64,000 nucleotides of DNA from Indiicoccus explosivorum (GCF_002167005.1 NZ_NHTN01000023.1:62001-126000); one strand, 5' to 3'; shown: positions 1-9,496, counted from the first letter of the stretch. The notes: generated by a model from the sequence alone, not told the origin. Numbers and translations are program-made.

Positions 1-252
1 CTGAAGACGTCTTTTTCCTTTCTTCAGGGTCACTGTGAGCATTATAGCTATCAATTCTCGGACAGGTAATACTTCGAATAATTTGTCATCATGTAGAAGC
101 ATTAACAGCTTGCATGATTTCTATTGTAAACTATTAATAGAAAGGGTTTCATATTGCAGTCCATTTTTGTTGAATGATCTCTTCTTTTTCTACTTGATTC
201 ATTTACGCGAGATATTTTACGCTCTCAATTTAATTTGTAAAGGAAGATTTTG

Positions 253-3200
253 ATGACAAAAGCAAATGCTTCTTTAAATCTAAAAGATATTATTAATTAC
301 GTTAAAGGTGAAAACGGTACCAGTAAAGTAGAGCTATTAACAAGTGCGACAGTGACAGCTTTAATGATTGCGAATCCAACGGTAGGGGCAACAGCATCAG
401 CAGCATATACCTTGCAAGGCTCGAGCGTTTCAGCTCAAGTAAAAAGATTATTTGGTGTTTTAGATAACAAGAGAAAAGAGAATCAAGCAATTGAAGTATA
501 TGAAAGATGTACATTTACTGAAGTTTTGCTGTCTAGACTCGCTGTTAAGGAAGTAATATTGAAGAATCTAAATAGCAGAGATAGACTGTTCGCTCAATGG
601 CGGCTAATTAGAACTATTGAGGAAGAACAGCAAAAGGAAATTAGCCGGTTGGATGAAGAGCGAGAAAGTGAGTTTTTATATGCTTACGTACGTAGAAAAT
701 CTTTTAGCAAAGAAAATTATTGGAATGAGTTACTCGATAGCATTATTTTCAGAGTAATTGATGTGTATCCAGATGAAATTCTAAATTTCAAAGAGCAAAT
801 GTTAAATGAAGTAGAAAGTACCTACAAAGCATTTGAAAATCAAGTTTCTTACGAATCTCAATTGTTTAAAAATTATATTCATAGGGCAATGAGTGAAAAA
901 AGCATCGAAAAGATAATAGAAAAGCTTAACGAGCAAGTGGAATTTATGCACTCCTACGGAAATATGTATCAAACAATAGATGAGGTTGACCAGTGGTTGA
1001 AAGCAAGTACTGATCCATCGATTAGTTTAAACTTTTTTAATTATGAAGAAAAAGCGTTTGAAGAACAGTTTATTCAACAACTTAGCAATGATGTCATTTA
1101 TTTAAAAGGAAAAACTCGTGAAGAAGTAGCCTTTTATATCCTTTTTATTATCAAAAACCAAGTAAAGAATCGTGAACAGGATACGTATATTATTAATAAA
1201 AAGGAAAATTGGGATGCAATTAAAGGTAAATGTGAGGGTAAGATTTTAATCCCGAATTTTCATGCTTCAGTTGTAGAGACCATACCGAATAACACGAATA
1301 TTATTATTTATAGTGAAGAAGACTATATTGGTAACAAGCAGCCGATTGAATTAAATAAGAGAATACTAAGCAATATGAGCAATATGCTACAGGACGAAGT
1401 GGAAGATTTAGCTTTAGCAAATAGAATTGTTGATAAATCCAATGGTCTTTATACTACTTTTAAGAGAATGGTATTCAAAGGGAAAATGGGTCACCCGAAG
1501 TGGGAAGAAAACACTGATGTATCTTTCATTCCTGCGTTATTAACTGGAAGCTGGACAGAATCGAATTCGTTAATGGACACAAACCTACTTAGTGAAATAG
1601 CTCAGTCATCCTACAAGGAATATAAACAATCGATAAGTAATATGGTAGGAGGGGAAGACCCATTTCTTTTAGTGCATAAAAATTACCAGGACAAGATTTA
1701 TAAATTAGCTAACGTGGAGGAAGCTTGGGAAATAATCTTTCCATCTATAACACCAAAGGCGATCGCAGTTTTTAAAGAGGCGGTAGTGGAAGCATTGACA
1801 AATGTTGCTCCGGTGTATCATTTACAAGTAGAAGAACACTACAAGGGAAGCATCCTAAACAAAGGATCTGAGTATTCTGAGCGCATTAAAAAGGGGATGA
1901 TAAGGTCTTTAATCATGCTAGCTAATATGGACGGTAGAGACAATTACATGGATATTCACTCAACACAAAATTGGGTAGATGCGTTGCTGATAGAAGTACT
2001 TGATCAAATCGACTCGCAAGCGAAGTGGTACGCTATTTCTGAATTTTTGCCAATGATTGCTGAAGCTTCTCCTAAAGCCGTGCTGAATGCACTGGAACGA
2101 GAAGCATCTGATTCAGAATCTCCAATATGGCAGTTGTTTGAAAAAAACAGCAATGGTTTTTGGGGAAGGAACTATTACACACATATCCTATGGGCATTAG
2201 AAAAATTAATGTGTTTGGAAGAAACAGCTCTACGGGCAATAAAAATAGTGGCTTTACTAGCAGAAAGAGAAGTTGAATATTCCATCAGTAACAGTCCGAT
2301 GTCGACTTTACACCATGCGCTATGTGCATGGATGCATGATATTAATATTTCAGTTACTGAAAAAATAGAGATAACAGATTATCTAGTTAAGAGAAGTAAA
2401 ATCGGTTGGGGACTCCTGGAGCTAATACTACCAGATAGAACACCTCGACAAGTGATGATGAAGATAAATGAACCTCAGTATAGATATTTTAAAATGAATT
2501 ATAAGTTAACTCAAAGGAAAGAAATTAAAGACACTTATAAAGCATATACTGAAATCGCAATACGAGAAGCTAAAGATGATCTTAGTAAATGGGAAATTAT
2601 TTTTAATAAATTTTGTTTCTTTGAGCTGGGACTGACAGATGGTGTGGTGGCTGGTGTAACCAAAGCAATTGGTCGTTGTGACTCAGATAAATCGAAATAT
2701 ATGTTTAAAGAAAAAGTTCGCGAATTATTGCACCGCCATCGCTTCTACTGTGAATCAGAGTGGGCTGTTAAAGAAGAATATCTATCTCGAATAGAAGAGG
2801 AAGTATTTAGTGCTATTCATTTTGAAAATAACCTCTTCGATTTTCTGCATTTGTTTACGGCTGACAGACTAATTTCAATACATCCAACACCTTACAAAGA
2901 GAAGCGGCACGATTATAGTAAAGAAAGACAAGACTTAGGACAAATGCGAAGTGAGGCTCTCGAAGCAATATTCGCAGATCCAAACATAACAGTTATTGAT
3001 TTGTTAACGATGTTAAACGCCGAGCATCGAAATGGGCGCAGAGCAATCGGTCAGATTATAGCAAGTGAACTCGATAGATACATTCTGAATTCTGTATTTG
3101 TAGATGAACTATTAGAGGAGAACGAAGGGGAAGTTTTACTTGCTTACATTCAAACGATTTATGATAGAGAAGGACTCCAAATAATTTCAGAGGTCTTAAA

Positions 3201-4224
3201 AAAAATTGAAGATAGTTTGGAACTAAAAGTTGAATTATTAAAAATAGCTGAAGTGAGTGAAGAATTGCTAACATTGATAGCGAGCTGCGATCAAATGGTT
3301 GCCAAGTTATATTGGGAAACCTTCTCTCCCTATACAGAGGTGGAGGATGAAACAGTACGTTTAATTACTTGGGATAAATTATTGGAAAACAAAAATTACT
3401 CAGCAGCGATTGTTCTGCTTGATAACTACTATTTCGAGGACTTCCCTAAACATGTTGATTTGTTGACAAATATACTAGAAAATCCTGGAGATTATAATGT
3501 TAATTATGATCGGTATCATGTACAACGAGCTTTTCAACGTATTTACGAGATGAATGGTATAGCCCCAGAACAAGAAACACAAATACGCCAATTGGAGTGG
3601 GCTTATTTTCATCTCTTGAAAGATGAAATAAAACCTAAATATCTACTACAAGAATTAAAGACAAATCCCGTCTTCATGGCAGAAATGATCCACTTCGCTT
3701 TTAAATCCTCAGATGAGTTAGAGGAACCGAGGGAACTGACTGAGAACGAAAAAGCCCTAGCACAACAGGCATATAGCATCTTGTTTGAATTGAAGTTTTG
3801 CCCTTGTGTGGACGAAGAGAATGAACTCTCTTTAGAGGAACTTAAGCGTTGGACCAGCAAGTATTTAGAAAAAATTGATGAAAATAAGCAGACAACCATT
3901 GGTATACAACAACTCGGAGAATCTTTTGCTCACTCACCGACAGGTAGCGATGGACATTTCCCTCATGAAGCTGTACGAGAAGTATTCGAGAACCATTACT
4001 CTGAACACCTTCACCGAGGATTTATTATTGGAGTAAATAATAGCCGTGGAATCTATACGATAACAAACGGAAAAGAGGAAGATCAATTGGCTACCGAGTA
4101 CGAGAGGCACGCTCGGGCTATGAGAGTAGAATACCCGCACATGGCGAGTACATTAAAGGCAATATCGGATGATTATAAGAGGCAATCCGAAGTGGATAGA
4201 GAGAGGGCAACTCATGACTTATAG
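253..4224 (+). CDS. Large (1323 aa) protein of unknown function, partner of the downstream kinase
   Basis: I do not recognise a named family for the whole protein. The ATG at 253 has AAAGGAAG just upstream. Near the N-terminus (about residues 28-56) is a stretch rich in small and hydrophobic residues that could be a membrane or pore-forming helix. The rest is charged and mostly helical, with a mixed alpha/beta part around residues 315-380. The last about 100 residues carry a compact motif (DGHFPHEAVREVFENH, then RGxY, then a helix ending in an acidic/basic tail). No Walker A motif is intact, although a short GKTREE segment occurs near residue 280. The stop overlaps the start of the kinase gene, so the two are almost certainly co-translated. 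Base composition is clearly more AT-rich than the core genes, which suggests transfer. A role in defence or stress signalling is inference. Confidence 0.85.
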   Translation: MTKANASLNLKDIINYVKGENGTSKVELLTSATVTALMIANPTVGATASAAYTLQGSSVSAQVKRLFGVLDNKRKENQAIEVYERCTFTEVLLSRLAVKEVILKNLNSRDRLFAQWRLIRTIEEEQQKEISRLDEERESEFLYAYVRRKSFSKENYWNELLDSIIFRVIDVYPDEILNFKEQMLNEVESTYKAFENQVSYESQLFKNYIHRAMSEKSIEKIIEKLNEQVEFMHSYGNMYQTIDEVDQWLKASTDPSISLNFFNYEEKAFEEQFIQQLSNDVIYLKGKTREEVAFYILFIIKNQVKNREQDTYIINKKENWDAIKGKCEGKILIPNFHASVVETIPNNTNIIIYSEEDYIGNKQPIELNKRILSNMSNMLQDEVEDLALANRIVDKSNGLYTTFKRMVFKGKMGHPKWEENTDVSFIPALLTGSWTESNSLMDTNLLSEIAQSSYKEYKQSISNMVGGEDPFLLVHKNYQDKIYKLANVEEAWEIIFPSITPKAIAVFKEAVVEALTNVAPVYHLQVEEHYKGSILNKGSEYSERIKKGMIRSLIMLANMDGRDNYMDIHSTQNWVDALLIEVLDQIDSQAKWYAISEFLPMIAEASPKAVLNALEREASDSESPIWQLFEKNSNGFWGRNYYTHILWALEKLMCLEETALRAIKIVALLAEREVEYSISNSPMSTLHHALCAWMHDINISVTEKIEITDYLVKRSKIGWGLLELILPDRTPRQVMMKINEPQYRYFKMNYKLTQRKEIKDTYKAYTEIAIREAKDDLSKWEIIFNKFCFFELGLTDGVVAGVTKAIGRCDSDKSKYMFKEKVRELLHRHRFYCESEWAVKEEYLSRIEEEVFSAIHFENNLFDFLHLFTADRLISIHPTPYKEKRHDYSKERQDLGQMRSEALEAIFADPNITVIDLLTMLNAEHRNGRRAIGQIIASELDRYILNSVFVDELLEENEGEVLLAYIQTIYDREGLQIISEVLKKIEDSLELKVELLKIAEVSEELLTLIASCDQMVAKLYWETFSPYTEVEDETVRLITWDKLLENKNYSAAIVLLDNYYFEDFPKHVDLLTNILENPGDYNVNYDRYHVQRAFQRIYEMNGIAPEQETQIRQLEWAYFHLLKDEIKPKYLLQELKTNPVFMAEMIHFAFKSSDELEEPRELTENEKALAQQAYSILFELKFCPCVDEENELSLEELKRWTSKYLEKIDENKQTTIGIQQLGESFAHSPTGSDGHFPHEAVREVFENHYSEHLHRGFIIGVNNSRGIYTITNGKEEDQLATEYERHARAMRVEYPHMASTLKAISDDYKRQSEVDRERATHDL

Positions 4225-5509
4225 AGGGAGCGCTTTAACATTCGAGAGAGGAAAAAGGATAGGTGGAGGCGGAAACGGCACAGTGTATGAAATATCTTGT
4301 GAACCACCTTCGGATATCCCCTTAGTAGCAAAATTCCTTAAGCATTCTTCTAGGGATTTTGGAAAGAAGTACACCCGGTTCCAGTATGAAGTTAGAACCA
4401 TGAGGCAACTTAGCCAGCACTATTCAGGACTATTACCAGTCATTGATCACTATTTACCTCACCGGACGCCCCGCCGAAATAATCCTGCTTGGTTTGTTAT
4501 GCCTTTTGGAATGCGGTTAAAAGATCACGTCTTTGGTCGCCAATTAAACGTAAAGGAAAAAATGAACGTTATTAAGAATATAGGGCAGATTCTTAGCCAT
4601 GTCCATAGCGAAGGCTATTCACATCGGGACATAAAGCTTGATAATTTATTGATATATAGAGAGGAAATTGTGTTAAGTGATTTTGGACTCGTGGGTCATC
4701 AAGATTACGACCGCTTAACAGGAATAAATGAGCGAGTAGGACCTTGGAATACAATTGCACCAGAGATGCAGAGAATGGCATATGAGATAAGAGATGCTCG
4801 TCCCGCAGATGTATATTCTTTTGCAAAACTGATCTGGATTATCTTAATGGAAGATGAAGATTGCTTTGAGGGACAATATGGCAAAGAGAAAATTTTCGGA
4901 CTGAAATGTGAACAATTTGATGTTGCATCAATTGAGCGTATTGACCAACTACTAGTGGAATCAACTGATGATGATGTGGGAAAGCGACCTATGATCGATG
5001 AAGCGATGGATTTTATCAATCAGTGGGAGCAAATCATTTCGGATGAAAAATTACTGAAGCAGGAACAGCGATCTATTGCTGCTCAAACTATAAGGCGAAC
5101 ATTAATACCTGAAAGGTCAATATTTACGGAATTTGGTTCAATACTGGATATTATGAAAAGGGTTACGGGTCTCTATACATTTAAGAGCCTGCAATTTGAA
5201 AATTTATCGCCTGAGACTTGCAAGCGTTCAGTTATACCTGGTTGTGTGGAAATCAGTGATAGCAGGAGTGTATACATTTTAAAACCAAGGGAAATTTCAA
5301 TGGAAACAAGAGCTGATACAAGTGTATACTACATCCTGAAAATCGAAGATATTTCAGATCAAGAGATTCAGGCGTCCCAAGAGGCAGTAGTAAGACCAAA
5401 AGAAATTACTGTATTAGACATATTGGCAAATACAGTAGAATTTAAAGCACCGAAAATTGTTCTGCATGCAGAGGAGCGTGTGATACTTGAAAGTACTGAA
5501 AAAATGTAA
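4214..5509 (+). CDS. Hanks-type serine/threonine protein kinase
   Basis: 431 residues from the ATG at 4214, which has an AGAGAGGG ribosome site and overlaps the preceding stop by 11 bases. All kinase signatures are visible: glycine loop GGGGNG (residues 17-22), the VAK lysine (K40), a candidate helix-C glutamate (E59), HRDIKLDN (137-144), DFG (156-158), APE (182-184) and DVYSFAK. The enzyme should therefore be active. There is no transmembrane segment and no PASTA repeats, so it is not the housekeeping PrkC/PknB. After about residue 290 comes a roughly 140-residue tail of unknown fold, perhaps a substrate- or partner-binding domain. It probably phosphorylates, or is controlled by, the 1323-residue neighbour (inference). 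The gene is AT-rich like its partner. Confidence 0.93.
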   Translation: MTYRGSALTFERGKRIGGGGNGTVYEISCEPPSDIPLVAKFLKHSSRDFGKKYTRFQYEVRTMRQLSQHYSGLLPVIDHYLPHRTPRRNNPAWFVMPFGMRLKDHVFGRQLNVKEKMNVIKNIGQILSHVHSEGYSHRDIKLDNLLIYREEIVLSDFGLVGHQDYDRLTGINERVGPWNTIAPEMQRMAYEIRDARPADVYSFAKLIWIILMEDEDCFEGQYGKEKIFGLKCEQFDVASIERIDQLLVESTDDDVGKRPMIDEAMDFINQWEQIISDEKLLKQEQRSIAAQTIRRTLIPERSIFTEFGSILDIMKRVTGLYTFKSLQFENLSPETCKRSVIPGCVEISDSRSVYILKPREISMETRADTSVYYILKIEDISDQEIQASQEAVVRPKEITVLDILANTVEFKAPKIVLHAEERVILESTEKM

Positions 5510-5924
5510 GTATCAGTTAAAAAGAATTCCTGCAGCAGGTGTGTTGATTATCCACAAAAACCCATAAATAAACGACAAAAAGGAATCTCTTCTTGTAGAA
5601 TGTAAGTATGACCAAACAAATCAAGAAGAGGTATCCCTTTCGAAAAAGAATACCGTATTTCTGGGTTTGCTTCAAAAGCTGTTTCCAAATGCTGAACTGC
5701 AGAAGCTCCAGCAGGAGATCGGCTATATCATTGTTGCGTCCCTGTGACAGGAACAATTCAGTTTATTCACTACAATTGCATATAGGAGCAGCCACCCTCA
5801 GCAAAATCAAGTGGCTTCGAGGATGGCTTCTGTATTTTTATCAGGAAAAAGAAGTAGTCATAATTGAACGGAACACAGGGGCGGAAAGGAAAAAAGGAAA
5901 GAGAAAAGAACCGAGCCGCCCGTG
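5510..5924. other. Intergenic junction between the AT-rich kinase cassette and core DNA
   Basis: About 400 bases with no intact gene. It holds a decayed coding remnant (5608-5750) and one degenerate copy of the CCTGTG palindrome family at about 5740-5756. A change from AT-rich to GC-rich sequence occurs across this stretch, so it may be the right edge of an inserted island. No clear terminator for the kinase gene was seen. Confidence 0.5.
5608..5750 (+). pseudogene. Short frameshifted coding remnant, possibly of a transposase
   Basis: From the ATG at 5608 the first eleven codons read MTKQIKKRYPF. The next frame then gives a protein-like string (KKNTVFLGLLQKLFPNAEL followed by an acidic/hydrophobic helix) ending at a TGA near 5748. 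The switch of frame and the short length suggest the 5' end of a broken gene. An insertion-sequence origin is a guess from its place at an island edge; I could not assign a family. Confidence 0.3.
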
Positions 5925-6539
5925 TTACATCACCGGCGGCTCCATCTCTTCTTCGTGCGGATCTTCCTCTGCTACTTGTTTATAGGCCAGACAGTACTGG
6001 CAATATGCTTCATTTGTCTTCTCAAAAGGCGGCGGCAGCAAGTCCTTCAGCAACTCCCGATCGAGAAACGGGGGAGCGGGTTTTTCCGCGTCCCAGTACA
6101 GCGGGAAGGAACTGTACGGATAATCCTTCAAGTGTTCGACCATCGGCACTTTCGTCTCGATCGGGTTCCGGTGGATGTAGCTGCTCACCACGAGCAGGCC
6201 GAGGCGCGAGTCCACTTCTTTCGCAAAAAAGCGTTTCTGGTAGATCCGGCCGATGTGGTGATGCCGTTTCGCATAGGAATCGCTGTAGCGCCGGTTGACG
6301 AGCGCCATGATCTTATGGAGCGGCGCGCCGTCCGCTTTGATCAGAAGGTGAAAGTGGTTCGTCATGAAACAGAAAGCGAGCATCGTGAACGGATGGCGGT
6401 GGTGCACATGGAGAAAAGCCCGGCGCAGTTCGAACATGTCCTCTTTTGTCCGGAAAATCGGCTGCCGGTTGTTGCCGCGCATGATGACATGGTAATAGGA
6501 ATTCGGATTGAACGCACGTTTCCTTGTCAACTCATTCAC
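5925..6539 (-). CDS. REP-associated tyrosine transposase (RAYT, Y1_Tnp family)
   Basis: A 204-residue single-domain Y1/HUH nuclease. Visible family marks are YHVIMRGNNRQPIF near the N-terminus, the HUH pair in MTNHFHLLIK, and the downstream YSDSYAKR...GRIYQKRF segment that is typical of these enzymes. RAYTs act on single-stranded palindromic REP sequences rather than moving as ordinary insertion sequences. I place the start at GTG 6539, which overlaps the TGA of the upstream yifB in a GTGA junction and implies translational coupling; longer forms would overlap yifB further. Palindromic repeats scattered through this window are plausible substrates. Confidence in the family is high, in the exact start moderate. 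Confidence 0.9.
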   Translation of the reverse strand: MNELTRKRAFNPNSYYHVIMRGNNRQPIFRTKEDMFELRRAFLHVHHRHPFTMLAFCFMTNHFHLLIKADGAPLHKIMALVNRRYSDSYAKRHHHIGRIYQKRFFAKEVDSRLGLLVVSSYIHRNPIETKVPMVEHLKDYPYSSFPLYWDAEKPAPPFLDRELLKDLLPPPFEKTNEAYCQYCLAYKQVAEEDPHEEEMEPPVM

Positions 6540-8041
6540 CGCGCCAGCGCGCCGTGGACGCGTCCGGCCTGGAGCTTCCACTGCAGCGCTTCCTCGACTG
6601 CCGGGTCTGTCACCCGTTCCGTTCCTTCCAGATCCGCGATCGTCCGGGCTAGCCGCATGATTTTTAACGAAGCCCGGCTGCTCAGTTTTTCCTGGAAGGA
6701 GATATCGGCGACTTTCTTCCGCTGAGCTTCCGTGAAGCCAGCCCGTTCCTCGAACAGTTTCACCGGCACGATCGCATTCGTCGTGTTCATCCCGTAGCGC
6801 ACCCGCTGCCGTTCGCGGGCGGATGTGACCCGTTCCCGTATCGCTTCGGAAGTCTCGGCAGCTGATTGCGCCAGGACGCTTTGGCTTTTCAGGCCCAGCA
6901 CAAAATCCATCCGGTCGATGATCGGTCCGGTAATCTTCTGCATGTATTTCAGCCGTGCGTTATCGCTGCACGTGCAGTACCGTTCACTCGATCCGTAATA
7001 GCCGCACGGACATGGGTTCGTTGCCGCAATCAGATTGATCGCGGCCGGGAACTGATCGGAGCCTTCCACCCGGTTGATGACAGCGAAACCGGATTCGAGC
7101 GGCTGCCGCAGCGTATCGATGACCCGGCGCGGGAAATGACCGAGCTCATCCAGAAACAGCACACCGCGATGAGCCAGCGACAATTCGCCGGGTTTTGGAT
7201 GCCGTCCGCCGCCGATGATCGCCCCTTCGGATGACGAGTGATGCGGACTGCGGAACGGCGGCCGTCCGGACAGGCTCCGGGCTTGCTTGGCAAGCTGGTA
7301 AATGCTGTATACTTCCAGCAGTTCCTCATGCGTCATGTCGGGCAGGATGGTATGAAACGCATTGGCGAGCAGACTTTTGCCGCAGCCCGGCGGACCGGTC
7401 ATGAGCACATGATGGCCGCCTGCTGCGGCAAGCGTGAGTGCGCGCTTCGCTTCTTCGTGTCCGCGGATGGCTGAAAAGCAGGCATGCGGAACGCTGTCCG
7501 TTTCTTCCGGTATTGGATCAGGTGGTAAGAGGATGACATCGTCTGTAAACAGGGAGGGCTTGCCTTCCAGATGGGCAAGCAATGAAGGCATATCCGGCAT
7601 GCGGATCAATTCGATATCCGCAGCTTTCGCAAAAAGGGAAATGTCAATCGGTGGGATGTAGATCTTCTTGAAACCGAGCAGAATCGCCTGGTGAATCGTC
7701 GGAATCATGCTGTGGAACGTGGTCAGCTGGCCGTCGAGTGTCAGTGCGGCGATCACACAAGTCGTCTCAGGGATGACGGCCGGCTTTTTTGCCATGGCCT
7801 GCAGGACGGCCAGCAGCATCGCGGCATCATACGATGTGCCTTGCTTCCGTATGTCCGCAGGTGACAAATGAATCGTGATCTTCTTCATGTCGATGTCTTC
7901 ATTCAAGGCATGCAGGCAGTTCAGGATCCGCTCTTTCGACTCTTTTATCGAAGCATCAGGAAGTCCGATGATTACGCACTGTTCCTTGTCGTCGCGGACC
8001 GTCGCCTCCACTTTGATTACCTGGCCTTTCAAGCCATGCAT
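6536..8041 (-). CDS. yifB: YifB/ComM family Mg-chelatase-like AAA+ ATPase
   Basis: About 501 residues with the N-terminal ChlI-like domain (residues 1-170), then an AAA+ module with Walker A GPPGCGKSLL and a Walker B LFLDELGHF segment, and a Mg_chelatase C-terminal domain. The cysteines of the CPCGYYG...CTC segment are conserved in the family. In ComM this helicase promotes branch migration during natural transformation; the role here is inferred. The first ATG in frame (8041) lacks about seven residues that relatives have upstream of MHGLKG, and the upstream codons have no ATG, GTG or TTG although AAAGAAGGG lies before them. The true start may therefore be an ATA codon, or the start is mutated. 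Confidence 0.93.
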   Translation of the reverse strand: MHGLKGQVIKVEATVRDDKEQCVIIGLPDASIKESKERILNCLHALNEDIDMKKITIHLSPADIRKQGTSYDAAMLLAVLQAMAKKPAVIPETTCVIAALTLDGQLTTFHSMIPTIHQAILLGFKKIYIPPIDISLFAKAADIELIRMPDMPSLLAHLEGKPSLFTDDVILLPPDPIPEETDSVPHACFSAIRGHEEAKRALTLAAAGGHHVLMTGPPGCGKSLLANAFHTILPDMTHEELLEVYSIYQLAKQARSLSGRPPFRSPHHSSSEGAIIGGGRHPKPGELSLAHRGVLFLDELGHFPRRVIDTLRQPLESGFAVINRVEGSDQFPAAINLIAATNPCPCGYYGSSERYCTCSDNARLKYMQKITGPIIDRMDFVLGLKSQSVLAQSAAETSEAIRERVTSARERQRVRYGMNTTNAIVPVKLFEERAGFTEAQRKKVADISFQEKLSSRASLKIMRLARTIADLEGTERVTDPAVEEALQWKLQAGRVHGALAR

Positions 8042-8287
8042 GCCGACACTGTATACATAATTCGCTATAGCTATCCCTTCTTTCTGATTTAGTGAACTGC
8101 TCTTTCAGTTTACGGCAAGGAGCAGGAGTTGTCGAAACATTTTTAACAATGGAGCCCTGTCCGGGAACAGGCAGGAAGTCATGATTAAACCGTGCAAGGG
8201 GACAGATTCGGAATCCAATTGTTTTTCAGGACGCCTTGATTTATTGTAAAGGAAAGAAAGAAAACGGAAAATGAAAGAGGTGGCGGT

Positions 8288-8854
8288 ATGGCAAGTTGCC
8301 AAGTGTGTGAGAGTGAAGAGCCGTATATACATTTTGGGGAAGAGCACCTTTGTTTGAATTGCTTCAATGGAAAAATGACTGAAGAGCTCGGAGTGGAGGC
8401 CGAAAGCTATCCCGAGGAAGTGGTGCTTCGGGATGGAGAAGGAAAATCCCATCGGTTTCGTCTGAGAAAGCGGTTGGATCCGATCGGCATCATCATGGAA
8501 GCCGAAGAACTGACAGCGGGTGGATACCAGTTCACGCTTCACGGCGAACTGGGCGCAGATCAAGGGGAACTGCTGCTGCAATTGATCGCCAAAACTGAGC
8601 GCGGCATGAGAGAGAAGTATGTAAAGCAGGGGCGGTTTCCCAAGGGCCAGCCCTATTCCACACTGCAAAACGACCGGCTGGCTGGAAGAATTGAATGGAA
8701 CCCGTCAGAAGAGGGTGTTCCGCTGCTCGCCGTAGATGGGGAATCCTATAGGTGGGGAGAGATTGGCAGAATGCTGATGACTTATGAGGGCTTTACGGTA
8801 AAGATTGAAACCTTGGATCCGTCCGAGGAAGTGATATGGGAGGAAGAGGAGTAA
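8288..8854 (+). CDS. Conserved hypothetical protein with N-terminal zinc knuckle (paralogue 1)
   Basis: 188 residues. It starts with two CxxC pairs (CQVC and CLNC, residues 4-7 and 22-25), likely a zinc knuckle, followed by TEELGVEAESYPE and an alpha/beta domain ending in an acidic tail. AGAGGTGG precedes the ATG. It is clearly homologous to the protein at 12342-12938, with the same segment order (LDPIG, GYxFTL, DQGxLLL, YEGF). The function is unknown to me; the acidic, cytosolic character and lack of any catalytic motif suggest a binding or adaptor role. A terminator follows at 8933-8983. Confidence 0.85.
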   Translation: MASCQVCESEEPYIHFGEEHLCLNCFNGKMTEELGVEAESYPEEVVLRDGEGKSHRFRLRKRLDPIGIIMEAEELTAGGYQFTLHGELGADQGELLLQLIAKTERGMREKYVKQGRFPKGQPYSTLQNDRLAGRIEWNPSEEGVPLLAVDGESYRWGEIGRMLMTYEGFTVKIETLDPSEEVIWEEEE

Positions 8855-8932
8855 CAGAAGAGAGAGAAATCATGTCCGAAATTATGCCACTGTGTTGAAA
8901 ACAGTTCATAATACATACTCAAGATAAAGCGG

Positions 8933-8983
8933 AAAAGCAGTAATCAGACGGTACAAGCGCCACTGGCTACTGCTTTTGTGCTT
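8933..8983 (+). terminator. Intrinsic terminator after the zinc-knuckle gene
   Basis: Ten-base arms AAAAGCAGTA (8933-8942) and TACTGCTTTT (8968-8977), then GTGCTTTTTT. From here to 9295 I see no gene and no other strong structure. Confidence 0.6.
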
Positions 8984-9295
8984 TTTTAAGGAAAGTGAAA
9001 ATCATCATCGTGTCTACAGAGGGGGATTGACCACTGTAGCTGCACACCTGGAAGCGGGAGCTGGAAGACGATGGAATGGAGCTTAAAGGGGAAGTGCAGG
9101 CGGTTGGCATTTCAATGGAGAAGAGCTGGAGGAGTTGGCGGTAAGGGGGAATCATTCTGAGTAGCTTTTATGTAACTTGGAAAAGGGATAGTAGAGAAAA
9201 GGGGCCATGACGTCCTGCTTTTCGGCTCGATAAACTGGCCGATCGGCAGAACTGTCATATCTGCTTCTCTCTTCAATAAAAGCATAATTTATTAA

Positions 9296-9334
9296 TTATC
9301 GCCAGCTCCTTTCTAGGGAAGGAGCTGGCGATAA
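9296..9334 (-). terminator. Perfect 16-bp hairpin, likely terminator of the small minus-strand gene
   Basis: Arms 9296-9311 and 9319-9334 are exact complements (TTATCGCCAGCTCCTT) around a 7-base loop. It lies 30 bases past the stop of the small minus-strand ORF. There is no long T-run on either strand, so it may instead be a stability or processing structure. Confidence 0.55.
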
Positions 9335-9364
9335 ATGGCTGACCGTGTAATCCGTGGCAATGCA

Positions 9365-9496
9365 TCACTTGCGATTCTTGATGTAAAAGTACAGTAAGGT
9401 TTTCAACTCTTTGAGTCTTTCCCAAACCGCTTTGAGGTCATAGAAATTCATATCGGCTAATAAAGAACCGAGCAAATACAAAATTAATTCTTTCAT
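9365..9496 (-). CDS. Small protein (43 aa), hydrophobic N-terminus, function unknown
   Basis: An ATG at 9496 (minus strand) preceded by GAGAGGCGGTAG opens 43 codons: MKELILYLLGSLLADM, then a charged amphipathic helix ending in NRK. The ribosome site, a possible -10 TATAAA with a weak -35 (17-base spacing) about 60 bases upstream, and the perfect hairpin just downstream argue that it is a real gene. The layout (very short protein, own promoter, strong 3' hairpin) resembles type I toxins, but the sequence does not match the holin-like pattern and I claim no function. Confidence 0.5.
   Translation of the reverse strand: MKELILYLLGSLLADMNFYDLKAVWERLKELKTLLYFYIKNRK

Noticed and set aside
35-253. 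72-codon open frame before the large gene
   Set aside because: No ribosome site, low-complexity translation and overlap with the start region of the next gene.
8105-8668. 187-codon minus-strand frame
   Set aside because: It overlaps the zinc-knuckle gene, which has a ribosome site and a clear paralogue.
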